A stretch of DNA of 64,000 nt. It comes from Alphaproteobacteria bacterium (GTDB lineage: Bacteria > Pseudomonadota > Alphaproteobacteria > UBA9219). The notes beneath the pieces were generated by a model that had not been told where the DNA came from, did no database searches, and worked only from the letters and a program-made list of their open reading frames with translations. Shown here piece by piece: positions 43,627 through 52,512 of this stretch. Each line of letters opens with the position of its first letter. Position 1 is the first letter of the stretch. Location: assembly GCA_028866275.1 (NCBI GenBank), contig JAGWIK010000003.1:1-64000 (forward strand), read 5' to 3'. Position numbers and translations under genes: made by a program.

Positions 43627-43643
43627 TGGCACGCTTCTGGCAT
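43627..43643 (+). promoter_or_regulatory. Sigma-54 (RpoN) promoter of flagellin
   Basis: TGGCACGCTTCTGGCAT matches the -24/-12 consensus TGGCAC-N5-TTGCA except one position (TGGCA for TTGCA). The spacing of GG and GC is exact. It lies 105 bases before the flagellin ATG, giving a leader of about 90 bases. Alphaproteobacterial flagellin genes often use sigma-54. Confidence 0.75.
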
Positions 43644-43705
43644 ATGTATAACCGCCGTTAAGTCTTAGTTTACGTCTTGAACTTAAACAGGACGGCATCT
43701 CAACC

Positions 43706-43742
43706 CGCAGAAGGAGTCTGCGTTCAACTCTTGAAAGGAGTT
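43706..43742 (+). promoter_or_regulatory. Flagellin 5' leader hairpins covering the ribosome binding site
   Basis: Two adjacent small hairpins precede the flagellin start. CGCAG (43706-43710) pairs with CTGCG (43718-43722) with a loop AAGGAGT that mimics a Shine-Dalgarno. AACTC (43726-43730) pairs with GAGTT (43738-43742), whose arm contains the real AAGGAG (43735-43740). The arrangement could let FlbT or another factor control translation or decay of flagellin mRNA. Confidence 0.55.
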
Positions 43743-43747
43743 CTAAC

Positions 43748-44575
43748 ATGTCTATTGGTGATATCGCCCTCAGTGCGTCAGCCCGCGCCAACCTCGCGGC
43801 GTTGACCAACACGACCAACCTTCTTGCCCAAACCCAGAATGCTCTGGCGACCGGCAAAACGGTTAACTCGGCGTCAGACAACGCTGCGGCGTATTTTGCG
43901 TCGCAGGGCTTTTTGAACAGCGCCAACCAGCTCAACACCGTCAAGAGCAGTCTGTCGACCGCCCTTGAAACGGTGAACTCGACCGACAACTCGATCTCGG
44001 ACGTGACCAGCGTCATCAACCAGCTTCAAGGTCTTGCGACCCAGGCGCTGGGCACGACGAACACGGACACCCGTGCGGGTCTGGCGTCGCAGTTCAACGC
44101 GCTGACGACCCAGCTTGATCAGTTGGTCAACGACGCGACCTTCAACGGTACCAACCTGCTGAACAGCACGGGGAATAGCCTTGTCGTCTACTTCGACGCA
44201 AGCAACGCCACCTCGCTGACCATCACCGGCGTCAACATCACGTCGGCGGGCCTGTTGGGTTCGAACAACACCGCCACATCTTCGTGGTCAACGTCGGCGT
44301 CGATTCAGCAATCGCAGTCGTATTTGTTGACGGCGTTGTCGACCCTGACCACGGACGCGTCAAACTTCGGTGGTAACGCGACCCTGATCCAGACACGTCA
44401 GGACTTCACGTCCAACCTGATCACGTCGTTGACCAACGCGTCAAACGATCTGGTTCAGGCCGACTCGAATGTCGAAGGCGCGAACCTGCAGGCCCTGCAG
44501 GCTCAAGACCAGCTCGGCATTACGTCGCTGGGCATTTCCGGTACGCTGGCGCAAGCCATCTTGCGTATCTTGTAA
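43748..44575 (+). CDS. Flagellin
   Basis: A 275-residue flagellin of the short Rhodospirillales type. The N-terminal D0/D1 part (SIGDIALSASARANLAALTN, ALATGKTVNSASDNAAAYF) and the C-terminal D0/D1 (TRQDFTSNLITSLTNASNDL, QALQAQDQLGITSLGISGTL) are conserved, and the variable outer part (about 130-190) is short and rich in Ser, Thr and Asn, good acceptors for O-linked sugars. It has no Cys. AAGGAG precedes the ATG by 7 bases. It has its own sigma-54 promoter and terminator, and is followed by flbT and flaF. Three glycosyltransferases lie upstream. Confidence 0.95.
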   Translation: MSIGDIALSASARANLAALTNTTNLLAQTQNALATGKTVNSASDNAAAYFASQGFLNSANQLNTVKSSLSTALETVNSTDNSISDVTSVINQLQGLATQALGTTNTDTRAGLASQFNALTTQLDQLVNDATFNGTNLLNSTGNSLVVYFDASNATSLTITGVNITSAGLLGSNNTATSSWSTSASIQQSQSYLLTALSTLTTDASNFGGNATLIQTRQDFTSNLITSLTNASNDLVQADSNVEGANLQALQAQDQLGITSLGISGTLAQAILRIL

Positions 44576-44585
44576 GCCTAAGGGG

Positions 44586-44612
44586 AAGGGCGGGCTTCGG
44601 CCCGCCCTTTTT
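44586..44612 (+). terminator. Rho-independent terminator after flagellin
   Basis: AAGGGCGGGC (44586-44595) and GCCCGCCCTT (44600-44609) form a 10-pair stem with a TTCG tetraloop, followed by a short T-run. It is a strong intrinsic terminator, so flbT, 38 bases further on, may be read only partly from the flagellin promoter. Confidence 0.92.
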
Positions 44613-44649
44613 CCTCTTTATCTGTATTTCTCTCGAAGGAGTCGGGAAC

Positions 44650-45072
44650 ATGCCATTGAAAATACGCGTCAAGCCCGAAGGCAAAATTTTCGCCGGCGGC
44701 GCCGTTTTAAAGAATGTGGGCACACGCCCTGCCGATCTTCTGGTTTTGTCCGACAGCCCCGTTTTGCGCGAAGACTATATGATGAATATAGATCGCAGTT
44801 CCGAGTCCGACGTCACCAATGTTTATTTCCTGCTGCAGGTCATCTACCTGTTTCGCGGCAAAGACAAACCGATGGACACGCTGGTGATCGACACCGTCAA
44901 AAGCTTTGCCAGGCTTTACCCCCAATATGCCGGCGATGTTGAGAAAATCATCGCCCATCTGGACGCCAAGGAAACATTCAAGGCGTTGCGCATCGCGCAC
45001 AGCATGCTGGAACAGCATGAAAAATCGACACCGCCCGCCGCAATGCCCGCGGCCGTCGAAGCTCACGCATAA
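44650..45072 (+). CDS. flbT: Flagellar biosynthesis repressor FlbT
   Basis: A 140-residue FlbT. The start MPLKIRVKPEGKIFAGGAVLKN and the segment VLREDYMMNIDRSSESDVTNVY match the family, followed by a helical part with LYPQYAGDVEKIIAHLD. In Caulobacter, FlbT binds the 5' leader of flagellin mRNA and promotes its decay. It sits immediately after the flagellin terminator. It is followed by flaF after 26 bases. Confidence 0.9.
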   Translation: MPLKIRVKPEGKIFAGGAVLKNVGTRPADLLVLSDSPVLREDYMMNIDRSSESDVTNVYFLLQVIYLFRGKDKPMDTLVIDTVKSFARLYPQYAGDVEKIIAHLDAKETFKALRIAHSMLEQHEKSTPPAAMPAAVEAHA

Positions 45073-45098
45073 CGGGACAAAAAACCAGGGAGGCCATA

Positions 45099-45572
45099 AT
45101 GTCAGGCGACAAAGTCAATGTTTACCACCAGAATCAAAAAACCACGCTGGGCACCACCGGCAACAGCCGCGACACGGATTCGCGCGCATTGGCGGCATGT
45201 GCGCGCCGTCTGGAAGAAGCACGTGATAATCTGGCCGCCAATTTGAAGTCAAAAGACGCGTTGAAGGAGTATGGCGACGCCATCCGCCATAATCAACGGC
45301 TGTGGACGATTTTTCAGGTCGCGGTCGCCGATCCGCAGAACCCGTTGCCACACGATTTGAAGCTGACCCTTTTGAATCTGGGCCGTTATGTCGATAAAAC
45401 CAGCTTCCGCGCCACCGGCAAATACGAACCCGGTTTGATCGACAGCTTGATCGAAATCAACCGCATTATCGCGTCCGGCCTCAACAAACCCGTCAACGCC
45501 GACGCACTGATGCCGTCCACTGGCGCCATCGGAACCACCGACACCCCAACATCATTGATGACGTCAGCGTAA
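45099..45572 (+). CDS. flaF: Flagellar biosynthesis regulator FlaF
   Basis: A 157-residue FlaF-type helical protein. Segments RALAACARRLEEARDNLAAN, AIRHNQRLWTIFQVAVADP and LPHDLKLTLLNLGRYVDKTS match the family. In Caulobacter, FlaF opposes FlbT and supports flagellin translation and secretion. The flbT-flaF order is as expected. Its last 9 bases overlap the convergent TPR-glycosyltransferase gene. Confidence 0.9.
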   Translation: MSGDKVNVYHQNQKTTLGTTGNSRDTDSRALAACARRLEEARDNLAANLKSKDALKEYGDAIRHNQRLWTIFQVAVADPQNPLPHDLKLTLLNLGRYVDKTSFRATGKYEPGLIDSLIEINRIIASGLNKPVNADALMPSTGAIGTTDTPTSLMTSA

Positions 45573-46820
45573 CCGGGAAGAAAAAGACCCAAGTTCGGCG
45601 GCAACGCGGCCGATAACCGCAGCCCAGTCGCCGCGCCGGTCTTGCCTGAAAAGACGCGCGGTCGGATACCACGGGCTGTCGGTGCGGCCGATCATCCAGC
45701 GCCAATCGGCGCTGAACGGCAAAAGCACCCAGACATCTTTACCCAGACTGCCCGCCAGATGCGCCATCGCGCTGTCGACCGTAATGACAAGATCGAGCGC
45801 CGAAACGGCAGCGGCGGCATCGGCGAAGTCGGCAAATTCCTGGCCCCAATCCATCATGCCGCTGTCGCGCAATGCCTCCTTGTCACGATCCGGCACAAGT
45901 TTTTGCAGGCTGACCCAGCTTACGTTGCGCAGCCGGAAAAGCGGCGCGAGCTGCGCCAACGCCAGCGACCGATTATGGTCGTTGCCGTGCGTGGAACGCC
46001 CCGCCCAGGCCAGCCCGATGCGGCGCGTGGCAGCATCAGGCAACCGCTGACGATAAAAATCGATGCGCGCCGCATCGGCGTGAAGATAGGGCACGTCGGC
46101 GGGTATGGTTTCGACCGATGTGCCCATCGCCGCAGGAATATCCATCAACGCGGCGTGAAAATCGAAATCCGGCACGGTATCGCCCAGCACGATCACGGTA
46201 ATGCCGGGGATGCCCCGCATAAGGCCGGCCAAGGCAGGCGGTACGCCGACAATCACCCGCGCCGCCTGCGCCACAAGAACGGGCAGATAACGCGCCATTT
46301 GCAAAGAGTCGCCGAAGCCTTGCTCGGCGTACAAAAACAAAACCTTGCCGTTCAGATTCTCGCCGCGCCAATCGGGTTTATCGAAAGAACGGCGAAACCT
46401 GTCATAACCGGGGATGCGCCAGCGCGCCGAGAAACTTTGCCAACCCACGGCATAATCGCCCAAGGCCAGCGCCGCGATGGATTCGTTCAGCATAGGCACC
46501 GGGTCGTCAGGCGCCAAAGACCTAGCGATCGCGAATCCCTGCCTTGCCTGCGCGATGAGCCCAAGCTCGCTGAGACAGAAAGCGAAATTGACATAAGCAT
46601 TGGCGAATGCCGGGTTGAGCGTAATCGCGGTGCGATAGAATCCCAAGGCTTCCTCGAATCGCCCGAGTTTAGCCAGCGCGACGCCGCAATTATATGGCGG
46701 ATTGGGGTCCTGAGGCACGGCGGCGGCCAGCATGCGGAATATTTCCGCCGCTTCGGCATAATGCCCGTCGGCGAAAAGCGTTTGCGCCCGTAAATTGTCG
46801 GCTTCGTCATTCTGCGTCAT
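45564..46820 (-). CDS. TPR-containing glycosyltransferase-like protein (short form)
   Basis: A 418-residue protein with about three N-terminal TPR repeats (DGHYAEAAEIFRMLAAAVPQ, YNCGVALAKLGRFEEALGFY, YVNFAFCLSELGLIAQA) and a C-terminal GT-B-like domain (about 150-418) with LFLYAEQGFGDSLQMARYLP and VITVDSAMAHLAGSLGKDVW. It is related to the larger protein at 58882-60786. Such TPR-glycosyltransferases lie beside flagellin genes in many motile alphaproteobacteria. It is the last gene downstream of flgE-flgK-flgL and the methyltransferase-like gene, so flagellin or hook-protein glycosylation is the likely role. Confidence 0.85.
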   Translation of the reverse strand: MTQNDEADNLRAQTLFADGHYAEAAEIFRMLAAAVPQDPNPPYNCGVALAKLGRFEEALGFYRTAITLNPAFANAYVNFAFCLSELGLIAQARQGFAIARSLAPDDPVPMLNESIAALALGDYAVGWQSFSARWRIPGYDRFRRSFDKPDWRGENLNGKVLFLYAEQGFGDSLQMARYLPVLVAQAARVIVGVPPALAGLMRGIPGITVIVLGDTVPDFDFHAALMDIPAAMGTSVETIPADVPYLHADAARIDFYRQRLPDAATRRIGLAWAGRSTHGNDHNRSLALAQLAPLFRLRNVSWVSLQKLVPDRDKEALRDSGMMDWGQEFADFADAAAAVSALDLVITVDSAMAHLAGSLGKDVWVLLPFSADWRWMIGRTDSPWYPTARLFRQDRRGDWAAVIGRVAAELGSFSSRLR

Positions 46821-46967
46821 GCGTTCGAAAATATATCATTGGAATTCTGGCGCAAGCCCGAACCATGCAACGGCACGGGGTGGAACGATATGCCGCCAAT
46901 GCGGATGCGGCGCCACCCGAAGGGCGACGCCGCGTTATCGAACCGCTTTTCTACATCGTCCAAAGCG
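46821..46967 (-). other. Gap between methyltransferase-like and TPR-glycosyltransferase genes
   Basis: A 147-base gap with no gene. It holds a possible stem-loop at about 46909-46931 (GGCGCCACCC facing GGGCGACGCC), which pairs fully only on the - strand with G-U pairs. This could act as an attenuator or processing site inside the flagellar operon. Confidence 0.4.
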
Positions 46968-48461
46968 TCATGCCGCTTCGAGCATGCCGTAAGCATACCA
47001 TTGCGGCAGCGATTGACCGACAATATCGCGCACCATTTCCTGCACAGCCTCGGGCGTTGGCGTGGGCATGGGCAGAATAGCCGATGCCTGACCCGTTTCG
47101 GCAAGGCGGCGCAATTCCGGCATCAAAGCCGACACAGAATTCGCCAAACCGGCGCGATTCAACGCCTGCATCACCAAGGCTTCGCGCGCCGTCACTTTGA
47201 CGCCGCAGCCCAGCACGGGCGACGCCATCCAGACGTCGTCATTGGTCACGCTTGTTTTGTCGATATAGCGGTTGAAACTGCCGACAAAGCGCGGCTGCGC
47301 CACGCTGGCGGTATTCGTCGCCGCCCGTTTGCCGCGCATCGGTACGGCGATGCCGCACGCCACAAGGATTTGGATCGCGGCGATAACCTTGTCCGCGTTT
47401 TCGCCTTGCCCCGACGGGTGCGACAGGAAATCGCCGACGCCGACAGGCAGCACAGCCATAAGATCGATAAGCTTGGTATAAAGCGGCGACGACAGATCAA
47501 GGGTTTTGCCTTGCGCCGCAAAGGAGGACGGAACCGCATCGCGGGGCATCGTAATGCCATAAGCGAAACCGCCGAACAATTCCGCCGCGTTGGAAGAAAG
47601 GGTGAAAGGCGGTTTTACCCAGATGTCTGACCGAACCGTACGGTCCAACGCCAGATCTTTAATCGGTTCATACAGAACATGGTCGCGGCAACGTACCACC
47701 AGTTCCTGCGCGTCGGCGGGAACGGCCAGTTCGACATAGTTCGACGTCAGCTGCGCATCGCCCGCATAAGCCATGCCACGGCCCGTCATCGCGACCTTGG
47801 TGTCAAACGTCATCGACGTCGCGGCACCTTGGGCAAAGAGGGCGAAGAATTCATCCGGCGTTCCCTTGACGATGGAGTCTTTCAGTTTGGCATCGATGTC
47901 GGGATGGCGCGACAAATAACCCGTCGCCAGCTTGCGGATTTCCAGCAGGAAGGTTTGTTTCTGGTCCGCATTCATTTCCGGCGCGAGTTCGCGCACCAGA
48001 AAACGCAGAGCGCCGCCGTCGCTGTCATAGGGTTTGTACGACGTCACCAGCAACCCGCCGGGTTTAAGGCGGTTTTGCGCCAGATCGAACAACGCCGCGC
48101 GTTCGGCGTCCGGCAAAACCGATCCGCTTTCGTCGCAGCACAGATAATCCAGCATCGACGGCAACACCGCGCCGTTGTTCAAGCGCGCCAGAATTTCGGA
48201 TATCCGGCCGGTCAGGAAAATGGCGTTGAATACGCCGCGTTGCGCCGCCAGCGTTTCCGCCGCCCGCCGCGCCGTATCGTCGGCGACGAAACCGTAAAAA
48301 CGGCCTTCGGGATTGCTGGCCGCGAGGCAGATCAGGGATTCCGGATCGACGCAAGCCGCATCGGCATAGGCAAAATCGGGCGATGCGGGGCGGAAGCTGT
48401 GGCCGCGCAACGCGGCAATAAAGCGGAGCGGCGCGGGGCTGAATGTCGATTGAGGTTTCAT
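46968..48461 (-). CDS. Methyltransferase-like protein with methyltransferase regulatory domain
   Basis: A protein of about 497 residues. The N-terminal part (FAYADAACVDPESLICLAASNPEGRFYGF) corresponds to a SAM-binding motif I of class I methyltransferases, but the GxGxG glycines are gone. A central part (about 95-260, ILARLNNGAVLPSMLDYLCCD and LVTSYKPYDSDGGALRF) matches the regulatory-domain family; the rest (about 300-497) has no clear assignment. It lies 53 bases after flgL on the same strand. The start at 48461 has AGGAAA upstream. It may be a catalytically dead accessory of flagellar modification, or have another role. Confidence 0.65.
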   Translation of the reverse strand: MKPQSTFSPAPLRFIAALRGHSFRPASPDFAYADAACVDPESLICLAASNPEGRFYGFVADDTARRAAETLAAQRGVFNAIFLTGRISEILARLNNGAVLPSMLDYLCCDESGSVLPDAERAALFDLAQNRLKPGGLLVTSYKPYDSDGGALRFLVRELAPEMNADQKQTFLLEIRKLATGYLSRHPDIDAKLKDSIVKGTPDEFFALFAQGAATSMTFDTKVAMTGRGMAYAGDAQLTSNYVELAVPADAQELVVRCRDHVLYEPIKDLALDRTVRSDIWVKPPFTLSSNAAELFGGFAYGITMPRDAVPSSFAAQGKTLDLSSPLYTKLIDLMAVLPVGVGDFLSHPSGQGENADKVIAAIQILVACGIAVPMRGKRAATNTASVAQPRFVGSFNRYIDKTSVTNDDVWMASPVLGCGVKVTAREALVMQALNRAGLANSVSALMPELRRLAETGQASAILPMPTPTPEAVQEMVRDIVGQSLPQWYAYGMLEAA

Positions 48462-48513
48462 GATGCTGTTTCCTGTTGGTGTGGCGTCGCGAAGAAAGGT
48501 CATGGCAGGTTCC

Positions 48514-49728
48514 TTACAGATACGAGGTTATGGACATTTTCTCAAGATCGCCGGTGACGGTATAGGACGCCTCCAGTACGGTTTGCAGCGCGGTGATTTC
48601 GGTGCTGACCTGCGTGACATTGACGCTTTGAATATCGCTGATTTGATTGGCGATATCGGTCATCTGGCTGCTTTGCGTCGCCGCTTCGTTGGTCAGAAGG
48701 GTGATGTTGTCGGCGACCCCCGTATGCACGGCCTGCAGGCTGCTGAGCGCGGAGGTCAACAAAGTCGACGCCTGTTTCATGTCCGCGGCATAGGTCGTCG
48801 AATCGGTCGAATTGCCCGCCGCGGCAATATAGCGCAACCCGGATATCAATTGCTGGAAGGCCGGATTATCGCTGCTGACCCCGTATTGGATGGAAATGCC
48901 GTTGGCGACGATGGCGGTATCGAGCGTATAGGCCGACGTCCTGGTCGCGGCGGCGGATGCCGACGTAATGGTTCCCGAAGACAGCGTCAGAACCCCGCCC
49001 GACGAACTGGCCGAAATGCCGGCATTGTTCAAAACGGTGGAAAGACCGGCCGCGATCGTCGTCGGCGTATCGCTGGATGTCGCAGCATAGGTATAGGTCG
49101 TTCCCCCGACGACGACGGAAACATTTTGCGACGCAGGCGATGTCGTCGTGCCGCCGATGGTAAGGGACGAAGAACCCGCGCCGGTAAAAGTCAGGTTCGT
49201 TGCGGCATAGGACGTATCGTAATCGGGAATTTGCGGACTGGAAACCGTCGTCGAGGACGGCGCGTCGGTCAGGCTGGTCAAATCGGTCACAGGCGCCGTG
49301 GTATAATTCGATCCGCCATAAATATAGCGGCCGTTAACCTGTTGATTGAGGTCGAGTTGAACCGATTTCAGATAATTGTTGGCCGTCACGGCAAGACTGG
49401 ATGCCGTGCTGGCATTATAGTTTTGGCTGCTGTTGATCAGGGAGGATGCCTGGGAAATGATGGATTCCATATCGGTCATCGTCGTGTCATAGGTCGACAG
49501 ACGCGATTGCACCGTCGTAATGACATTCGAATAGGCGTCAAGCTGTGTCGAACTGCTTTGCAAATTCAAAAGATTCAACGCGTCCGTAGCAGTGTAATCA
49601 GTCAGATTGTCGTATTTTTTCTGGCTGGCGAGCTGTTCGCTGAGCTGGCTTAACGACGCCGATTGCCCGTTCAGCTCGGCGATGAGCATCTGCGTGGTAC
49701 TGAGATTGCTGACGGATGTGATGGTCAT
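48514..49728 (-). CDS. flgL: Flagellar hook-associated protein 3
   Basis: A 404-residue FlgL. N-terminal D0/D1: SVSNLSTTQMLIAELNGQS, LASQKKYDNLTDY and AYSNVITTVQSRLSTYDTTM. The C-terminus TVLEASYTVTGDLEKMS is flagellin-like. The centre is Ser/Thr-rich and Cys-free. FlgL joins the hook to the filament. Its ATG shares one base with the flgK stop (TAATG), so it is coupled. Confidence 0.94.
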   Translation of the reverse strand: MTITSVSNLSTTQMLIAELNGQSASLSQLSEQLASQKKYDNLTDYTATDALNLLNLQSSSTQLDAYSNVITTVQSRLSTYDTTMTDMESIISQASSLINSSQNYNASTASSLAVTANNYLKSVQLDLNQQVNGRYIYGGSNYTTAPVTDLTSLTDAPSSTTVSSPQIPDYDTSYAATNLTFTGAGSSSLTIGGTTTSPASQNVSVVVGGTTYTYAATSSDTPTTIAAGLSTVLNNAGISASSSGGVLTLSSGTITSASAAATRTSAYTLDTAIVANGISIQYGVSSDNPAFQQLISGLRYIAAAGNSTDSTTYAADMKQASTLLTSALSSLQAVHTGVADNITLLTNEAATQSSQMTDIANQISDIQSVNVTQVSTEITALQTVLEASYTVTGDLEKMSITSYL

Positions 49729-51125
49729 TACGATATCATGTTTTCAAGGGTTGTGAACATCGCCTCGATCGTCGAAATGACATGGGCCGATGCCGCGTAG
49801 GCGTTCTGCCAGCTGGTCAGATTGACAAGTTCCGTGTCGGTGTTGACGCCGGTTTCCTTGGACAAGGCGCTTTGGTAATAGCTTTGCTGCGCCGACGCCG
49901 TCGTGCTGGACGCGGCAACGCTGTTGGCGGCCTGCTGGAAATAGGACAAAATGGAATTGGCGATCCCGGCATAGGTCTGGTTGGTAACAGTCAGCCCGCC
50001 CGATGTATAGCTGTTGGTCGCGGTGAAGGTATTCGCAACCGATGTCGCGGCGGCTGCCTTGACCGTCGATGTGCCGTTAACCAGAGCCGAATTGACGGCA
50101 AAGCTGGTCAAATCGATATTGCCGTTGCCGTCGGTCGAATAAGTGAAAAAGCTGGACGCCAGTTCACCGCTGTTCGTCGTCGCGGAGTTATACGTGCTGG
50201 CGAAACTGCTGGCGGATGAGGTGCTGGTAAACTGGCTGGCGAAGCTTTGCAGTTGCGCCGTCAGCTTGCTGATAACCGCGACGCCGTTGCCGGTATTGCT
50301 GGTATCGGTCGACAGAAAATCGGTCTGCGCCTGCAACGTGCCGCCGCCCAGCGCGCTGCTGACATTGGCCCCCAGCGCATTGACGACTTGATCGTTGCTG
50401 ACGCTGAAAGTCTGCGCGGTGCCGTCGAGCAAGGCCGTGCCGTTCGACGTGTACAACGCGACCGTGCCGTCGCTGCGGGTCATGACCTGCACATTGGTGA
50501 GCGCGGATATGTTGTTAATCAACGTGTCGCGCTGGTCTTCCAGATCGGAAGGCGATTGGTTGCTGGCAATCGCGGACTGGATCTGGGAATTAAGCGTCTG
50601 CACCTGCTGCAAATCGGTATTCAGCGTCGACACGCTGGTGGACAGGTCGCTTTCCACATTCGTCTTGAGCGAGCTGATTTGCGACGCGATCGAATTGATC
50701 GTCGTCGCCAGTTGCTCGCCCGTCGAAATGACGTTGGCCTCATCCGCCGAGCTGTTGGACGATGCGGAATAGGCCGTCCAGGCCGATTGGAAATTGCTGA
50801 CCGCCGATGCCAGCGCCGGAGGGCTGGCCGACGAATCGAGAATGTTCTGGATTTGGGTCAGAAATCCGTTCTGGGTGCTGTAATAGGATGATGTGGTCGT
50901 CGCGCTGTTCAGCGTCGCCGACAGCACGCTGTCGCTGACGCGGTTGTAACCGGATATCTCGACGCCGCCATAGCTCGTCCCCACGACGCTTTCCGACAGG
51001 CTGAGGCTTTTGTCGGTATAGCCCGTCGTTTGGGCGTTCGACACGTTGCTGGATATGACCTGCACGGCAGTCGTACTGACCTTGATACCAGAAAGAGCCG
51101 CGTTAAGGGCGCCGGTAAGCGACAT
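49728..51125 (-). CDS. flgK: Flagellar hook-associated protein 1
   Basis: A 465-residue FlgK. The N-terminal signature SGIKVSTTAVQVISSNVSNA, then a motif GYTDKSLSLSESVVGTSYGGV, the long D1 coiled-coil region (VLSATLNSATTTSSYYSTQN, TGEQLATTINSIASQISSL), and the C-terminus LTSWQNAYAASAHVISTIE are all present. It is Ser/Thr-rich and shorter than E. coli FlgK (547). It starts 58 bases after flgE and overlaps flgL by one base. Confidence 0.94.
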   Translation of the reverse strand: MSLTGALNAALSGIKVSTTAVQVISSNVSNAQTTGYTDKSLSLSESVVGTSYGGVEISGYNRVSDSVLSATLNSATTTSSYYSTQNGFLTQIQNILDSSASPPALASAVSNFQSAWTAYSASSNSSADEANVISTGEQLATTINSIASQISSLKTNVESDLSTSVSTLNTDLQQVQTLNSQIQSAIASNQSPSDLEDQRDTLINNISALTNVQVMTRSDGTVALYTSNGTALLDGTAQTFSVSNDQVVNALGANVSSALGGGTLQAQTDFLSTDTSNTGNGVAVISKLTAQLQSFASQFTSTSSASSFASTYNSATTNSGELASSFFTYSTDGNGNIDLTSFAVNSALVNGTSTVKAAAATSVANTFTATNSYTSGGLTVTNQTYAGIANSILSYFQQAANSVAASSTTASAQQSYYQSALSKETGVNTDTELVNLTSWQNAYAASAHVISTIEAMFTTLENMIS

Positions 51126-51183
51126 CGTTGCCTCTTCTTGCCGCTGCGCGCAAGGCGCAGGGCTTTTTCATATTCAAGAAACG

Positions 51184-52512
51184 TCAGACGGCCTGAATGA
51201 TCGTCTGCAACATCTGGTTGACCGTTGTTACCACTTTGGCATTGGCGGCATAAACCTGCTGCGACTGAATCATGTCCGTGAATTCCGTCGATATATCGAC
51301 TGTCGACGATTCCAGCGAACTGCTCGTTATTGTCCCCGCACCGTAAGACCCGGCGGTATGCAGATTTGCCGTGCCGGATGCCAATGTCGCCTGATAGGCG
51401 CTGCCCGACACACGCTGCAGGCTGTCCGGCGAATTGAAGGTCGCAATCGGTATCTGGTAAATCTGGCGCACCGTGCCGTTGGTATAGTTGATCGAGACGA
51501 TGCCGCTGCTGTCGATGCTAAGGCTGCTGTATGACCCTTCGCCCAGACCATTTTGCGTGATCGACGATACCGAAACGTCGGTACTCGACCCGCTGCTGGC
51601 ATATTGGGTGATGCCGGTGGCAGCATTGTAGTTACCAAGATTAAGATCGATGGTTTGCGCGGCCGCACCGGGAAAAGACAGGTTAAAATTGACGCCCGCC
51701 TCGGTCGAACCCGAATCGACGGCATAGGTTCCGGATGCGCCGGAAGCCGTGTCCGCCGCGATGCCGCCGGTTTCGATTTCACCATTTGTGCCGAACGTCA
51801 CCGGCACCGTCGCGGTATAGGGTGTGCCCGTACCCAGACCATCGGCGACGCTGACCTGAACGCTCCACTGGTTGGTGCCGGTCTTGGTCCAGGTCAGGCT
51901 CATCGCATGCGTGTTTCCCAGAGCATCGTAGACATTAACGGTGGACGCAGAGGATGTGAAAGTTCCCGCCGTCGCGCCCGCCGGCAGATTGGCGGCATAA
52001 TTGACTGTGGTGGTAGCGACCGGATTATCCAGCAGCGAAGAAACCTGAACCGCCGACAAAGACGAGGAGTTGACGACGCCGGTCGAGGAATCGACGCTGT
52101 AGCCTTCGAGATAATAGCCGGCTGAATTGACCATATATCCGTCGCTGTTGAGGGTGAAGTCCCCCGCGCGCGTGTAATATTGGTCGCCGGTCAATTGCGT
52201 CGCGCCGGACGCCGTCTGCACCGCCGTTTCCACCGGGAAAAACCCACCGCCGGAGATCGCCAGATTTGTCGTCGTCGTCGTCGACGTAATCGTGCCCTGA
52301 ACATCGTTCTGATAAGACGGGGTCGCAGTCACACCGCCAGGACTGTTATTTGTCGCACTGGACGCCGTCACCAAATCATTGAACGCGGTGCCGATGGCTT
52401 TAAAACCCGTCGTTTGCGAATTTGACAGGTTATCGGAAATATTCCCGATGGCTTCGGATTGCGCCGACAACCCGGCAACCGACACGCCCAAAGCGGCAAA
52501 TAATGAACCCAT
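51184..52512 (-). CDS. flgE: Flagellar hook protein FlgE
   Basis: About 442 residues with the N-terminal rod/hook signature SLFAALGVSVAGLSAQSEAIG, DNLSNSQTTGFKAIGTAFND and the C-terminal helix SQQVYAANAKVVTTVNQML that make up D0. The FlgE-type middle includes TYQGDQYYTRAGDF-like elements (LTGDQYYTRAGDFTLN). Ser/Thr-rich and without Cys. ATG 52512 has GAGGTG upstream; an in-frame upstream start at 52548 adds residues with no family similarity. It is the first gene of the hook operon. Confidence 0.94.
   Translation of the reverse strand: MGSLFAALGVSVAGLSAQSEAIGNISDNLSNSQTTGFKAIGTAFNDLVTASSATNNSPGGVTATPSYQNDVQGTITSTTTTTNLAISGGGFFPVETAVQTASGATQLTGDQYYTRAGDFTLNSDGYMVNSAGYYLEGYSVDSSTGVVNSSSLSAVQVSSLLDNPVATTTVNYAANLPAGATAGTFTSSASTVNVYDALGNTHAMSLTWTKTGTNQWSVQVSVADGLGTGTPYTATVPVTFGTNGEIETGGIAADTASGASGTYAVDSGSTEAGVNFNLSFPGAAAQTIDLNLGNYNAATGITQYASSGSSTDVSVSSITQNGLGEGSYSSLSIDSSGIVSINYTNGTVRQIYQIPIATFNSPDSLQRVSGSAYQATLASGTANLHTAGSYGAGTITSSSLESSTVDISTEFTDMIQSQQVYAANAKVVTTVNQMLQTIIQAV

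Noticed and set aside
48460-49653. A 397-codon open frame antisense to flgL
   Set aside because: It lies wholly over flgL, is rich in Arg and Gly in the way antisense of Ser/Thr-rich genes is, and has no domain.
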